This document shows, in pieces, positions 1 through 10,591 of a DNA stretch of 64,000 nt. A program made the translations under genes and the position numbers. The notes under the pieces were generated by a model, which was not told the origin of the DNA, made no database searches, and was given only the letters and a program-made list of their open reading frames with translations. Location of the stretch: contig JACJYE010000005.1 of NCBI GenBank assembly GCA_020636255.1, positions 366,001 to 430,000 on the forward strand, written 5' to 3'. This stretch comes from Lewinellaceae bacterium. Lineage in GTDB: Bacteria; Bacteroidota; Bacteroidia; Chitinophagales; Saprospiraceae. Position 1 is the stretch's first letter. Each line of letters starts with the position of its first letter.

Positions 1-735
1 AGGACATCCGGCAGGTCCTTAAGGTGAAGTGCCGCCTTACCACGCATGCTATTTCGTGAAGGAATGCAGTCGTTGCAGTTGGAGAACTTTATTTTTTGAA
101 CACGGCCAATGCCTATAGCCGGAGCCCCAATGATTATAAACTTATTAGAATTGCCTCATACTGTTAAAAATACCCTTGCGAGGGTATGTTGAATGAATAA
201 AAGTAGCATATATTTGTACCTGTAATCCGGAAATCAGGCCGCTAATCCCGGCCTTACAAGAGCTTCTGAAAAAGAGGCGCGAAACGAGAGGCATAATAAG
301 ACGAACCTGACAACAATTGATGGCCTTTACCTTGTCCCATAGAGGTGTTATGACTGTTCCTTTGGCAGTTAATCGAAAAGATCCCATGAACAAAAACAAT
401 TACACTAGGCTTAAGCTCGCGTGCAATCCTGCATTGGGGCTGTTTCCCTTCAGTTTCTTAAAATTTCCCAAACGACATTGAATTAGGCAGTGCCTTCGCA
501 CTGGTGCTATGCTACTTGCTTCTTAGCAAGCAGGGGCTGTGTGTGGCCAAGGGCTGTATAAAGTTGCAGCATGCCATAGAGCGTTAAGCCTATGGAATCA
601 GGCCCCCTGCCAGCCTAGGTGCACCGGTTTAGGTTCTCCCGGACTTCTCCGGTGAGGCCAGGGCTAGCTGTATATATAAGCATGACCTGTTTCTTTATAA
701 CATTTTTCATTAATCTCTAAACAAATTGTGATCTT
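1..735. other. intergenic region with no recognised gene
   Basis: This 735-base stretch precedes the first giant secreted protein. The only open frame longer than 80 codons (145-399, minus) has low-complexity composition and no recognisable family. A short hairpin (arms of 6 bases around a TCTT loop) lies near 510-530. AT-rich sequence at 670-735 probably holds the promoter of the next gene, but I cannot place its boxes with confidence. I see no RNA gene here. Confidence 0.5.
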
Positions 736-3700
736 ATGGAAAGAACGAAATTTACCTTCGCTTCTCCCTCCAACTGGTTCAGCATGATCGCCCTGGTGTT
801 CGTGTTCGGCCTGGTAGGATTGCAGCAAGCCACGGCGCAGTTTCTGACAGTATCAGATGCGTCGGGTGGCACGCCGCCCTCCCCGCTGAATATCGCACCG
901 CCGGAAGGCGATTGTGGGATGAACCTGCAATGGGCTGTTGCAGCCCTGGATTTCCAAGGCGTACCTACGGTTACGGCTACCATCTCCAACCCGAACCTCG
1001 GGGTGTTCCCCTCGGCTTCGCTGGTGCTGGCGCAGAACAACCTGACGCAGGTGACCTACGCCCTGTACATCAATGCCGCTATCGGTACCAACACCGTAAC
1101 GGTAACTTCCAACGGCCCCTCGGGCACGGTACAGCAAACCTTCGTGATCGTCCTGGACGACCAGCGCGTACCGGAGATCTATGCTCCGAACACGATCACC
1201 CTGGAAGTACCCGCCTGCGATGCCGACGGCATGGTGCCCCTGAACTACAGCTACGCTGTTGTTGACGACTGCGACATCCAGCCGAGCGTTAGTGTGACAG
1301 GCCCGGCCAGCGGTACGCTGGTAGGCGCCAACACGACGGTGGTGATCACCGCTACGGATGATGACGGCAACCAAAGCAGCCGCACGATCAACGTAGTGGT
1401 GAACGTGCAGCCGGACAACGACCCGATCGTTGACGTATCCGGCAACGGCCAGTTCTCTGTGCCTGCCTGCGAAGACAACGTGTTCGTGATCTTCTCCGGT
1501 ACCATCATCGACTGTAACATCGCTTTTGGTGATGACCTGACGGGCCAGATCGCCATTGCCGGCGCTGCTTTGACGGTGACCTACATCGACGAAGAAGACG
1601 GCTTTGCCTATTTCGAAGCTACGGGCAACCTGACGCCGAACAGCTACCTGATCTTCACCACCTATGGTGGCGTAACGGTAGACCACCTGGTGACTGTTGA
1701 GCAGGATGCTCCTCAGCCGCCGGATGTGCACATGCCTGGCAACCTGACCTTCACGCTGCCGCAGTGTACCAACGCAATGAACGCTCGTTGGGCAGTGACC
1801 ATCACCGACGAGTGCGACCCTGCGATCGTAGGCGCAACGTTCCAGCTGAACGGCGCAACGATCACGCCGGTCGTTACCAACACGGCTGACGGCTATTTCG
1901 AATTCCTTACGCCGATCACGCCGGCATCTGATGGCGCAGTGATCACGGCTTCCTACACGGACGGCGATAACCTGACGACTTCGGTCGACGCTACGCTGCA
2001 CGTTGTAAGCCAGCCCGACACCTGGGCCCCGATCGTTGTTTATCCTTCTCAGGACATCAACGTGGCCCTGGATGCCTGCGAGCCTGGCCCCGCAATCATC
2101 TTCTTTGAAGTAACCGCAACGGACAACTGCAGCGGCGACCTGACCCCCACGGTGACGATCGCTCCGGCAGCAGCTGGCGCTGTTATTTTCCCGAGCGCCG
2201 GTGGCGACACCTATGGTGTTGCTGCTTACCCTGGCGTATACCAGGTGCTGATCGAAGCAACGGATGCCGCCGGCAACCTGCGCCAGGAAGACTTCTTCAT
2301 TACGGTTACGCAACCTGCTCCTCCTCCGACGAACCTTGCATGTAACGACCTGATCAACGTAACGCTTGATGCGAACTGCCAGCGCCTGATCACTGCTGAT
2401 ATGGTACTGGAAGGTTCGTTCGGCTGCGCCGACGAAAGCGACTTCTTCGTAAATATCGTCAACGATGAAGACCCGACGAACGGCAACATCCTGGACGGCT
2501 GTGGCCAGTTCATCTATGATGTAAGCTACATCGGCCCGACGCTGACTGGCCCTGGCCAGAGCGGCACGTCGGTACAGCAGTTCAGCAGCACTGGCTTCAC
2601 TGGCCCGTTCGCCGAAGCGAACTGGACGGTAGACGAGAACATCGGCAACGGTGGCGCCGGCGCGATAGCTGACGTAAGCTTCACCACGACGGCGATGACG
2701 ATCCAGACGCTGACGTCGAACTATGCTCTTGCTTCGATCATCATCCCGAATGATGGCCACCTGAGCTTCAGCTGGACGTACAACGGAGCAGACCCGAACT
2801 ACGACTTCTTCATCTTCGACCTGAACGGCAATAACGTTGTATATGAAACCAACGCTGCTGCTGGCACTTTCAGCCAGGACGTAGAAGCCGGCTGGCTGCT
2901 GATGTTCCAGGTGAACGACGACGACCTGTTGCCGATCGGCACGGCTACGCCGAGCACTGCTGTGATCAGCAACTTCGCTTTCAACTACCAGGTAGTGGTG
3001 AATGGCGACCCGATCTGGCCGTACTTCAACTGGCAACCGTGCTGGGGTTATGTTAAAGGTGAAGACAAAACCAAGCCTGAACTGGACTGCCCGGACAATA
3101 CGAACCAGGCCTGCTTCTCGCCGCAACAGCAGAACTTCACGGGTTCTCTCGCTACGACCGACCCGTCGATCAACACGGCCAACTACTCCTGCTTCCAGCA
3201 GTTCTCTGCTCCTGGCAACGGCCCGCACCGCTACGACCTGCACTACTTCCAGGTCAATACGGAAGACTACTATACGTTTGTGATCGTACCGACGGGTGGC
3301 TGGGGCGCCGACCTGGCCCTGTACCAGGACAGCTTCAAACCGACCAACCCGTGCGAAAATATCCTGGGCTTTGCCGATGTATCGGTAACCTACTCTGGTG
3401 TAACGCTTCCTGGCGCACCTGAGCTTGCCACGACGCTACCGCTGCGCCCGTACGAAGATTACTACCTGTTCATCACGACGGACCTTGCCAACGTTACGGG
3501 CGACTACGTTGTATACGTATTCAGCCAGAACGGCGGCCGCGTAGGCCAGTGGGTAACGACGACGACGACCAACCCGATCAGCTGGGATGTGACGACGACG
3601 ACGACGTTCAACCCGCGTCCTGTAGCACCGTTCCCTGGTGTACTGTGCTTCGACCTGATCTGTGACGACCTGGATTGGCTGCTGAACAACCCGGCATCGC

Positions 3701-6700
3701 TGCCGCTGGTAGGCCAACCGGTAGCTACGGACAACTGTAGCGTGCCTACGGTAACGTTCACGGATACGTATGTAACGCCTGGCGATTGCGCGCCGACGAC
3801 GCTGACGCGTAAGTTCAAGGCTACGGATAGCAAAGGCAACAGCAGCGTCTGCTCGCAGATCATCACGATCCGCAAAGCAGCCCTGGATGACATCCAGTTC
3901 CCGCCGCTGACGGTGCCCATCGAGTGCGACGAAGACTTCATCACGCTGGCGAATGGCAACCCGTCTCCTGAGAGCACTGGCTGGCCGTTCCTGTTCACTG
4001 CTCAGGGCATCATCACGCTGAATGACGACTACTGCAACCTCGGTGCGGCATATCAGGATGGCCCGCGGATCTCTGTATGCGACGGCGCATACAAGTTCGT
4101 GCGTACGTGGACGGTTCTTGACTGGTGTGTATCTGCATCGTTCCCGAACGCCATCACGTACGACCAGGTGATCAAGGTAGGCGATTACACACCGCCTGCA
4201 GTAAGCTGCCCGCAGATCGACTACGGCTGGGGCCCGCAAGACCCCGAGTATTCTACGAGCCCATTCGGCTGCACGGCTAGCTTCACTGTCCCGATGCCGA
4301 ACGTATCGGACAACTGCTCGAGCTGGCAGGTACTGTCAGAAATAGTAACGGAACAGGAAGTCCAGCTGTACAACCAATATGGCCTGCCCGCTGGCACCCG
4401 CATTGACACTGTCGTAGTACGCACGATCCCCTGGAACGCCCCGACGCGCGTCGTGAGCGGTATTCCTATGGGCGACCATTATTTCCGCTATACGGTTACC
4501 GATGCATGCGGCAATAAGACGGTTGTATACTGTGATTTCTCTGTAAAAGACAAGATCGAGCCGGTAGCGACCTGTGACGATAACCTTCATGTATCGATCG
4601 GCGGCGGCGACTTTGCGCGCATCTTTGCCACTGATATCGATGAAGGCAGCTGGGATAACTGCGAGATCGACCGTATCGAAGTACGGCGTAACAAGTTCGA
4701 CCCGATCAACTACACCTGCGGCACGGCCTTCTCGGCCTGGGGCCCGTATGTGGACTTCTTCTGCTGCGACGTAGGCGTGACGGTAACGATCGAACTGCGC
4801 GTAATCGACAAATCCGGCAATATCAACACGTGCTGGCTGGACATCGTACCGGAAGAGAAGGTACGGCCGTACTGCTATGCACCGCACAACACGAATATCG
4901 ACTGCGACGACCTGCCGTACAACTTCGACGCTACGGATATCAACCAACTGCAGGCCCTGTTCGGTGCACCCACCGCCAGCGATAACTGCGACGCTACGGC
5001 ATCTGAACTGCCGCCGGCGCCGAACCTGGAATGCGGCTTCGGCACGATCATCCGCCGTTTCCGTGCAGTGGACATCCACGGCAACCAGAGCAACAACTTC
5101 TGCCAGCAGGTAGTAACGATCAACGAAGTACACAACTACGAGATCAAGTTCCCGAAAGATGCTTCTTCAATCTGCGGTACGCCGAACCCGGATACCGTTA
5201 TTTATGAGGAAATTGGCTGCGACCTGTTGGCCGTATCCAAGACGGATGAGTTCTTCAGCGCCTCCGGCGATGAGTGCTACAAGATCTTCCGTACGTGGAA
5301 AGTGCTCAACTGGTGCCAGTATGATGGCCAGAGCGCACCGCTCGTGATCGGCCGTGACGAAGATTGCGACAACCAGCCTGGCGATGAAGCAGTATGGGTA
5401 CTGCACCGCCCGAACGGTTATACCTATATCGACCGTGACGACGACGAGACGGAACCGAACAACGTACCGCTGGCCTTCCAGAACATCTGCTGGGGTATCG
5501 ACGACTTCTGGCGCAAGGTGGACTACGATGGTGGCTTCTACCAGTACCTGCAGCTCATCAAGGTATACGACAACATCGACCCGAAGATCATCTTCACGCA
5601 GCCTGACGACTTCTGCAGCTATGACAACGTCAACTGCACAGGCCTGGTGACGTATCCGTTCACGATCGATGAGAACTGTACGCCGAACGACCTGACCATC
5701 AAGGTATTCCTGGATGCTAACGCAGACGGCACGATCGATGCTAACCTGACGAACACTGGCGCCCTGAGCGGCACGTACCCGAACTACACGATCACGGGCA
5801 CTTTCCCGATCGGCTGCCACAGATTCGAAGTACACGTAGAAGATGGCTGCGGCAATGCCGATGCTGAACTGCTGCCGTTCTGCGTAGTAGACTGCAAGCC
5901 GCCTGCACCGACGTGCATCAATGGCCTGGCCATTGAACTGATGCCGTTCGACAGCGATGGCGACGGTACGCCTGACACGGGCCAGACGGCGATCTGGGCA
6001 TCTGACTTCATCGTCAGCCCGATGACGGATTGCACGGGCCCTGTGAAGTACTCGATCAACCGCAGCGGCGACCCCGCTGACCCGAGTGTGACCGGCCTGA
6101 CGCTGACGTGCGCCGACACGGGCACGCTGGTGGTAGAGATCTGGGCATGGGATGGCGCTGGCAACGGCGACTTCTGTGAGACCTACATCCTTGTACAGGA
6201 TAACCTGTTCGACCTGTGCGGTGGCGCTCAACTGCTGGCCGTATCGGGCGCCGTATCTACGGAGACGAACAATGCAGTAGAAGACGTACAGGTGAGCCTG
6301 TCTGGCCAGGGTTCTGCTTCGATGATGACCAATTCGAACGGCGCCTACGCATTCAGCAACCTGCAGGAAGGCTACGACTATACGGTGACGCCGCAACGCG
6401 ATGGCGACTACCTGAACGGCGTCTCCACGTTTGACCTGGTACTGATCAGCAAGCACATCCTTGGTGTGCAGCCGCTGAACAGCCCGTACAAGATGATCGC
6501 AGCTGACGTGAACAACTCCAAGTCGATCACGACCCTCGACCTGATCCAGCTGCGCAAGCTGATCCTGTCGATCGATACGCAATTCAGCAATAACACGAGC
6601 TGGCGCTTCGTGAAGCGTTCTTACGTCTTCCCGAACCCGTCGAACCCGTGGTTCGCTGACTTCCCCGAGGTACTCAACATCAACAACCTGCCGGCAACGG

Positions 6701-7452
6701 GCATCAGCAATGCTGACTTCGTAGCCGTTAAGATCGGTGATGTGAACCTGGACGCTCAGACGAACTTCCTGATGTCTGTAGAACAGCGCGATATCGTAGG
6801 CGCGTTTGCCTTCCAGGTAGCTGACGAAGCTGTCAAGGCAGGCAATGAGTACACGGTAAGCTTTGCTGCCGGCAGTGCAGACGTAGACGGCTATCAGGGC
6901 ACGCTGACGTTCGACAACGCAGCCCTGGAACTGGTAGACGTTATCAACGGCGTGGCTACGGAAGAGAACTTCGGCCTGACGCGCCTCAGCGAAGGCGCTA
7001 TCGCCACGAGCTGGAACGGCAAAGTGGAAGCTGGCCAGAACCTGTTCAGCCTGGTATTCCGCGCTAAGACGGATGGCCAACTGAGCAACATGCTGAGCAT
7101 CAGCAACCGCGTGACGAAGGCGGAAGCCTACAACCGCGCCGGCGAATACATGGATGTAGCCATCCAGTTCAGCACGGGCACGGTAGTATCTGCCGGCTTC
7201 GAGCTGTACCAGAACACGCCGAACCCCTTCAAGGGTGAGACGGCTATCGGCTTCGACCTGCCTGCAGACGCACAGGTGACGATGACGATCAGCGATGTAA
7301 CGGGTAAAGTGGTTAAGCTTGTCCGCGTAGACGGCGTTAAAGGTTACAACCGCGTGGTTGTAAGCAGCAACGGCCTGCCGGCTGGCGTACTGACCTACAC
7401 CGTTTCGACGGCTGATTTCACGGCTACCAAGAAGATGGTTATTGTAGAATAA
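736..7452 (+). CDS. giant secreted T9SS cargo protein with Ig/HYR-like repeats, dockerin-like and cohesin-like modules
   Basis: A 2238-residue exported protein. It opens with a signal peptide (cleavage likely after ATAQ, about residue 35). A long array of cysteine-containing Ig/HYR-like segments follows, with recurring 'DNC' and 'TDxxGN' motifs typical of HYR-like repeats. Near residues 1900-2010 there are two dockerin-like segments (STFDLVLISKHILG and ADVNNSKSITTLDLIQLRKL). A cohesin-like beta-sandwich follows at about 2030-2140. The last 80 residues form a type A T9SS sorting domain (YQNTPNPFKGETAIGFDLP to KKMVIVE). By family knowledge it is secreted through the type IX system and anchored or released at the surface. 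Its role may be adhesion or matrix, which is inference. Codon use is extreme (ACG for Thr, CTG for Leu), unlike the neighbours, and this leaves long antisense frames open. A strong terminator follows. Confidence 0.85.
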   Translation: MERTKFTFASPSNWFSMIALVFVFGLVGLQQATAQFLTVSDASGGTPPSPLNIAPPEGDCGMNLQWAVAALDFQGVPTVTATISNPNLGVFPSASLVLAQNNLTQVTYALYINAAIGTNTVTVTSNGPSGTVQQTFVIVLDDQRVPEIYAPNTITLEVPACDADGMVPLNYSYAVVDDCDIQPSVSVTGPASGTLVGANTTVVITATDDDGNQSSRTINVVVNVQPDNDPIVDVSGNGQFSVPACEDNVFVIFSGTIIDCNIAFGDDLTGQIAIAGAALTVTYIDEEDGFAYFEATGNLTPNSYLIFTTYGGVTVDHLVTVEQDAPQPPDVHMPGNLTFTLPQCTNAMNARWAVTITDECDPAIVGATFQLNGATITPVVTNTADGYFEFLTPITPASDGAVITASYTDGDNLTTSVDATLHVVSQPDTWAPIVVYPSQDINVALDACEPGPAIIFFEVTATDNCSGDLTPTVTIAPAAAGAVIFPSAGGDTYGVAAYPGVYQVLIEATDAAGNLRQEDFFITVTQPAPPPTNLACNDLINVTLDANCQRLITADMVLEGSFGCADESDFFVNIVNDEDPTNGNILDGCGQFIYDVSYIGPTLTGPGQSGTSVQQFSSTGFTGPFAEANWTVDENIGNGGAGAIADVSFTTTAMTIQTLTSNYALASIIIPNDGHLSFSWTYNGADPNYDFFIFDLNGNNVVYETNAAAGTFSQDVEAGWLLMFQVNDDDLLPIGTATPSTAVISNFAFNYQVVVNGDPIWPYFNWQPCWGYVKGEDKTKPELDCPDNTNQACFSPQQQNFTGSLATTDPSINTANYSCFQQFSAPGNGPHRYDLHYFQVNTEDYYTFVIVPTGGWGADLALYQDSFKPTNPCENILGFADVSVTYSGVTLPGAPELATTLPLRPYEDYYLFITTDLANVTGDYVVYVFSQNGGRVGQWVTTTTTNPISWDVTTTTTFNPRPVAPFPGVLCFDLICDDLDWLLNNPASLPLVGQPVATDNCSVPTVTFTDTYVTPGDCAPTTLTRKFKATDSKGNSSVCSQIITIRKAALDDIQFPPLTVPIECDEDFITLANGNPSPESTGWPFLFTAQGIITLNDDYCNLGAAYQDGPRISVCDGAYKFVRTWTVLDWCVSASFPNAITYDQVIKVGDYTPPAVSCPQIDYGWGPQDPEYSTSPFGCTASFTVPMPNVSDNCSSWQVLSEIVTEQEVQLYNQYGLPAGTRIDTVVVRTIPWNAPTRVVSGIPMGDHYFRYTVTDACGNKTVVYCDFSVKDKIEPVATCDDNLHVSIGGGDFARIFATDIDEGSWDNCEIDRIEVRRNKFDPINYTCGTAFSAWGPYVDFFCCDVGVTVTIELRVIDKSGNINTCWLDIVPEEKVRPYCYAPHNTNIDCDDLPYNFDATDINQLQALFGAPTASDNCDATASELPPAPNLECGFGTIIRRFRAVDIHGNQSNNFCQQVVTINEVHNYEIKFPKDASSICGTPNPDTVIYEEIGCDLLAVSKTDEFFSASGDECYKIFRTWKVLNWCQYDGQSAPLVIGRDEDCDNQPGDEAVWVLHRPNGYTYIDRDDDETEPNNVPLAFQNICWGIDDFWRKVDYDGGFYQYLQLIKVYDNIDPKIIFTQPDDFCSYDNVNCTGLVTYPFTIDENCTPNDLTIKVFLDANADGTIDANLTNTGALSGTYPNYTITGTFPIGCHRFEVHVEDGCGNADAELLPFCVVDCKPPAPTCINGLAIELMPFDSDGDGTPDTGQTAIWASDFIVSPMTDCTGPVKYSINRSGDPADPSVTGLTLTCADTGTLVVEIWAWDGAGNGDFCETYILVQDNLFDLCGGAQLLAVSGAVSTETNNAVEDVQVSLSGQGSASMMTNSNGAYAFSNLQEGYDYTVTPQRDGDYLNGVSTFDLVLISKHILGVQPLNSPYKMIAADVNNSKSITTLDLIQLRKLILSIDTQFSNNTSWRFVKRSYVFPNPSNPWFADFPEVLNINNLPATGISNADFVAVKIGDVNLDAQTNFLMSVEQRDIVGAFAFQVADEAVKAGNEYTVSFAAGSADVDGYQGTLTFDNAALELVDVINGVATEENFGLTRLSEGAIATSWNGKVEAGQNLFSLVFRAKTDGQLSNMLSISNRVTKAEAYNRAGEYMDVAIQFSTGTVVSAGFELYQNTPNPFKGETAIGFDLPADAQVTMTISDVTGKVVKLVRVDGVKGYNRVVVSSNGLPAGVLTYTVSTADFTATKKMVIVE

Positions 7453-7480
7453 TCAGCTCAGGTAACTGAACTATAACTAA

Positions 7481-7521
7481 AAGCCCGGGCGGCCGATCGG
7501 CCGCCCGGGCTTAGTTTTTTT
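7481..7521 (+). terminator. Rho-independent terminator after the giant cargo gene
   Basis: A perfect 32-base palindrome (7481-7512, centred on GATC) is followed by a run of seven T at 7515-7521. It lies 29 bases after the stop codon at 7452. The convergent gene on the other strand ends at 7574, so the hairpin may also stop transcripts from that side, although its T-tract there is weaker. Confidence 0.9.
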
Positions 7522-7573
7522 AGGCTGGCCACTGAGTGAGCGCTAGTAGAAATTGTCTGTTCAAGCCGTTTGA

Positions 7574-10561
7574 TCACTCCGAAATGCTCAGCAACAAAAA
7601 ATCGAACTGATGCCGCCCCCCTTCCGGCAGGAAATCATTGCCCAATACATAGCTGTACCTGACTCCGAAATCGACTTCCAGTAAGCGGAGGGCCCGGATA
7701 TCAAAGGTCAATTCAACGCCGGTAGAATGCTGTATCCAACTGTTGGTAAACGGCGGGCCGGCACTTAGCCAGGCACGGTCGTAAAATACATTGGCCTTCA
7801 CCCTTTTCAGGAAAGCCAGGCCGCTCAGGGCCCAATCGGGATAGAAAAGGGGCAGGTAATAGTTCAGTCCCAGTTTGAACACCTCGTCGCCGAACATGCC
7901 ATCATAGCCGCGCGGATAAGCGAAGAGGTTGGGAAAGCGGTAATTGTCGAGTATATCCTGCCGCTGGTACATCGCATTGGCCACAAAACTGTGGTTGCGG
8001 CTCAGGCCAGGCAGAAAGAGATCGGCTCTTCCCAGCAACACATCGCTTTGGAAAGCATCATTGCCCAAAGTGCTTCGATAGTTCAGGTCGACATTCAACC
8101 CCAGCCTGGGATTGAGGTGCTGCAATGCCGTGCGGCGAAAACTCCGGAACACCAGCCGCAGGCCTACTGTGTTGAGGTTGGTATTTTGCAACGGCTTCCG
8201 AAAAAGGTAATCCAACTCGTTCAGCCTGCCGCGGGCGACGGTGATCGTATCCCGGGAATTATTCGGGTTGTCAAAGTTGCCATCTACGTTCAGGCCAATG
8301 TTCTGATAGTCTGCCCTGAGCGTAAGGCTGTTGAAAAAATTACCGCTGCTTAAATTCAGGGGAAGGGCCAGGCCGCCGGAAAACCGGCTTTCCCGCCATC
8401 GTTCTACATAAGCATTAGAATAAACGGTGGTGTCGTTCGCCGGAGCAAAATTGTAAAAAACGGCCGAGCGGTTGGAGGCAAGGTAACTGGCATTGATAAA
8501 GGGATATAGCTCGGCATAAGTGGCGCCGGCGGAGAATGTCCATTCGCCTTCATTGACATTGTAATAAGCGCCGCCTTCCATGGACAAGGTGCCGAATTTG
8601 TTGTCCGACAAAATGCGGGCGCCGTATACTGGAGGAGCAAGGTAGGGCAGCCAGCTGTGCGGGTTGACGATCCCGCTCCACTTGTTGAACTTTTCGACAG
8701 AAAAGACTTCTGTTCCCACTTTCCCGACAATGCCGCCCCCTTCCTGTTCCGCCAATATTTCTGCATACCCGAAATGGCCCGGGCTGCCGGGGGCGTAGGG
8801 CTGCCATAAGGCCTGCCCTTGTTCTACTTCCAGGACGTCAAAACCCCGCGGGTGGAATTCGCAGTAAGCCAGCCTCTTGCCGTTGGGGGAAACCGCCGGC
8901 TGAAAAGCGCCAAGTGGGGAATCCGTCAACTGGAAGAGGGCTTTGTCTTCCAGGCGCAACGCAAAAATGTTGTTGATGCCGGTGTAGGCCCCCGAGAAGT
9001 ACACGTAATCTCCTTTGGGAAATGGGTGGCTAAGCTGCTGGCTGCAGGGCTGGGTTAGTATTTCCACGGCGCCGGTTTCCCAGTGGATCATCTGCAGCGC
9101 ATTGGTTTCGCCCTTTTGGGCCACTGCGACAATATCTTGGCCGTCTTCCGCCCAGCGAGGGTATGCATAGAAATAATTGTCCGGGTTGGGTAATTTGCGA
9201 ATAAGCGCCCCATTTTCCGCATCCAGGATCACCAGATTGTATTGCATATTTTCTGCTACTTCGGCCGCAACGATCCATTGCCCATTAGGGGATAGGGCGG
9301 GGGAGAAGTATTTGGTGCGGGACGTTAGCTTTTTTTTCTGCTTCGTTGCGATGTCATAAGCCCGGACGATGGAGAAGTTCTTGTTTCGCCAGCGCGGGTC
9401 GTAAGCCGCCTCTGCCCAGCATAGGCGGCCTTTGGCTAGTGAGAGTGTGGTGTTTAGCGGGTCCGCCGGTATGATCCCGGGTTCGGTGAGTTTTTCTTCT
9501 TGTCCTTTCGGGCCGATTTTGATGTAAACCGGTATCCGGCCAAAACCGCTTTTGGCCACGATGAGCGTTCCTTCATCCAGGTATTGCGGATTGCTGTAAT
9601 GCGTAACCGTCTTTTTAGGCTGGGTGTTGATCTGTATTCCCGGAGACACGGCCCCGTGCTTTTCCTCTGCCTTCCATTCTCTTTTCAGGTCCGCGGCCGT
9701 ATTCTGGTAGAGTGCTTTGGTGTTAAGCCCTGTCCGTTTTTTCAGGCTTCGGCTGAAGGGGTAAAAAAGCCCGCGATAGGCGGTGGCATCGGCAATGACA
9801 CCCTCCCAGATGTCCTTTCCGAATGTTTTCCGGGCGTAGGTGTTCATGTAATAACCGAGGGCATACCAGTCGGGAACAAAGTCTTTCAGCGAACCGGCGG
9901 CGGCTTTCTCATAGGAATAGTCCAGGCCGTTCAGGATCAGCGACCGGTATTCCATGTCGAAGGCGGGCAGCCGGCCCCGGCCCGAGGCGGAGAGGGCGGT
10001 CTCCGTTGCAGTGGCATCGCCTTCGAAGTACCAGCGGGGCAACGCCAGGCCGTACATGCCGCCCCAACCCCAGGATCCGAAAGTGGTTTTCACCAGCTTT
10101 GTCAATCCGTGTTTTGAATTCCCGAACTGCTGCACATGGCGGTATTCGTGGATAGTCAACAGGTCCAGCCAGTCGGTGGGGCAGTTGAACTGGGGCGGCG
10201 TCATATTAAATTCCGACCGGAAAGGGCCGACGGCGACAAAGCCGTTGGGGATAAGTGTCTGGTTTTGCAGCAAGATCGTCACCTTCTGCCGGTTTTCGCC
10301 GATAGATTCGGTGTTGTTGTCCCACAGATAGTGCACGAGATTGGCCACCCGCTGCCCGGCGGGTTCGAGCTCCTCCGGAAAGATCACCTGCACCCGATCG
10401 GTCTGGATCTGCTTCCATTTCAGCGACAAAGGGTTGGCGCCGATGGTGTTGGCGGGGATCTGGGAGGACAGCCGTATGGGTAGAGCCAAAAAAAGGCAGG
10501 CCAGTGCGAGTGTAAAAGGCCGGATTTTGAATAGTAGAGCGGGGAACCTAAGGGCTTCCAT
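7574..10561 (-). CDS. outer-membrane gluzincin-type metallopeptidase with WD40/TolB-like propeller and C-terminal beta-barrel
   Basis: A 995-residue protein with an N-terminal signal segment (about residues 12-34). Residues 138-142 read HEYRH, an HExxH zinc motif. A following LPRWYFEGDATATE supplies a candidate third ligand, E180, in the arrangement known from peptidase MA-like gluzincins. The middle (about 290-600) has PD40/WD40-like blades such as 'SPNGQWIVAAE' and 'SPNGKRLAYCE'. The last about 350 residues alternate aromatic and polar residues like an outer-membrane barrel and end in a hydrophobic strand. I infer a surface protein with a protease or protease-like domain on a propeller and barrel. 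The substrate is unknown. It is convergent with the upstream giant gene and is followed on its promoter side by a palindromic repeat. Confidence 0.75.
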   Translation of the reverse strand: MEALRFPALLFKIRPFTLALACLFLALPIRLSSQIPANTIGANPLSLKWKQIQTDRVQVIFPEELEPAGQRVANLVHYLWDNNTESIGENRQKVTILLQNQTLIPNGFVAVGPFRSEFNMTPPQFNCPTDWLDLLTIHEYRHVQQFGNSKHGLTKLVKTTFGSWGWGGMYGLALPRWYFEGDATATETALSASGRGRLPAFDMEYRSLILNGLDYSYEKAAAGSLKDFVPDWYALGYYMNTYARKTFGKDIWEGVIADATAYRGLFYPFSRSLKKRTGLNTKALYQNTAADLKREWKAEEKHGAVSPGIQINTQPKKTVTHYSNPQYLDEGTLIVAKSGFGRIPVYIKIGPKGQEEKLTEPGIIPADPLNTTLSLAKGRLCWAEAAYDPRWRNKNFSIVRAYDIATKQKKKLTSRTKYFSPALSPNGQWIVAAEVAENMQYNLVILDAENGALIRKLPNPDNYFYAYPRWAEDGQDIVAVAQKGETNALQMIHWETGAVEILTQPCSQQLSHPFPKGDYVYFSGAYTGINNIFALRLEDKALFQLTDSPLGAFQPAVSPNGKRLAYCEFHPRGFDVLEVEQGQALWQPYAPGSPGHFGYAEILAEQEGGGIVGKVGTEVFSVEKFNKWSGIVNPHSWLPYLAPPVYGARILSDNKFGTLSMEGGAYYNVNEGEWTFSAGATYAELYPFINASYLASNRSAVFYNFAPANDTTVYSNAYVERWRESRFSGGLALPLNLSSGNFFNSLTLRADYQNIGLNVDGNFDNPNNSRDTITVARGRLNELDYLFRKPLQNTNLNTVGLRLVFRSFRRTALQHLNPRLGLNVDLNYRSTLGNDAFQSDVLLGRADLFLPGLSRNHSFVANAMYQRQDILDNYRFPNLFAYPRGYDGMFGDEVFKLGLNYYLPLFYPDWALSGLAFLKRVKANVFYDRAWLSAGPPFTNSWIQHSTGVELTFDIRALRLLEVDFGVRYSYVLGNDFLPEGGRHQFDFLLLSISE

Positions 10562-10591
10562 GAGGCAATGCTTTAACGGTTGACAGGCTAA

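Noticed and set aside
145..399. 84-codon minus-strand frame at the left end
   Set aside because: No similarity to a family and no promoter, with composition like the surrounding intergenic sequence.
853..3243. Long antisense open frame inside the first giant gene
   Set aside because: It is a shadow of the strong codon bias of the plus-strand gene. Its product is Arg/Val-rich without any family motif. The same holds for antisense frames at 3436-4239, 4336-5133 and 5167-7080.
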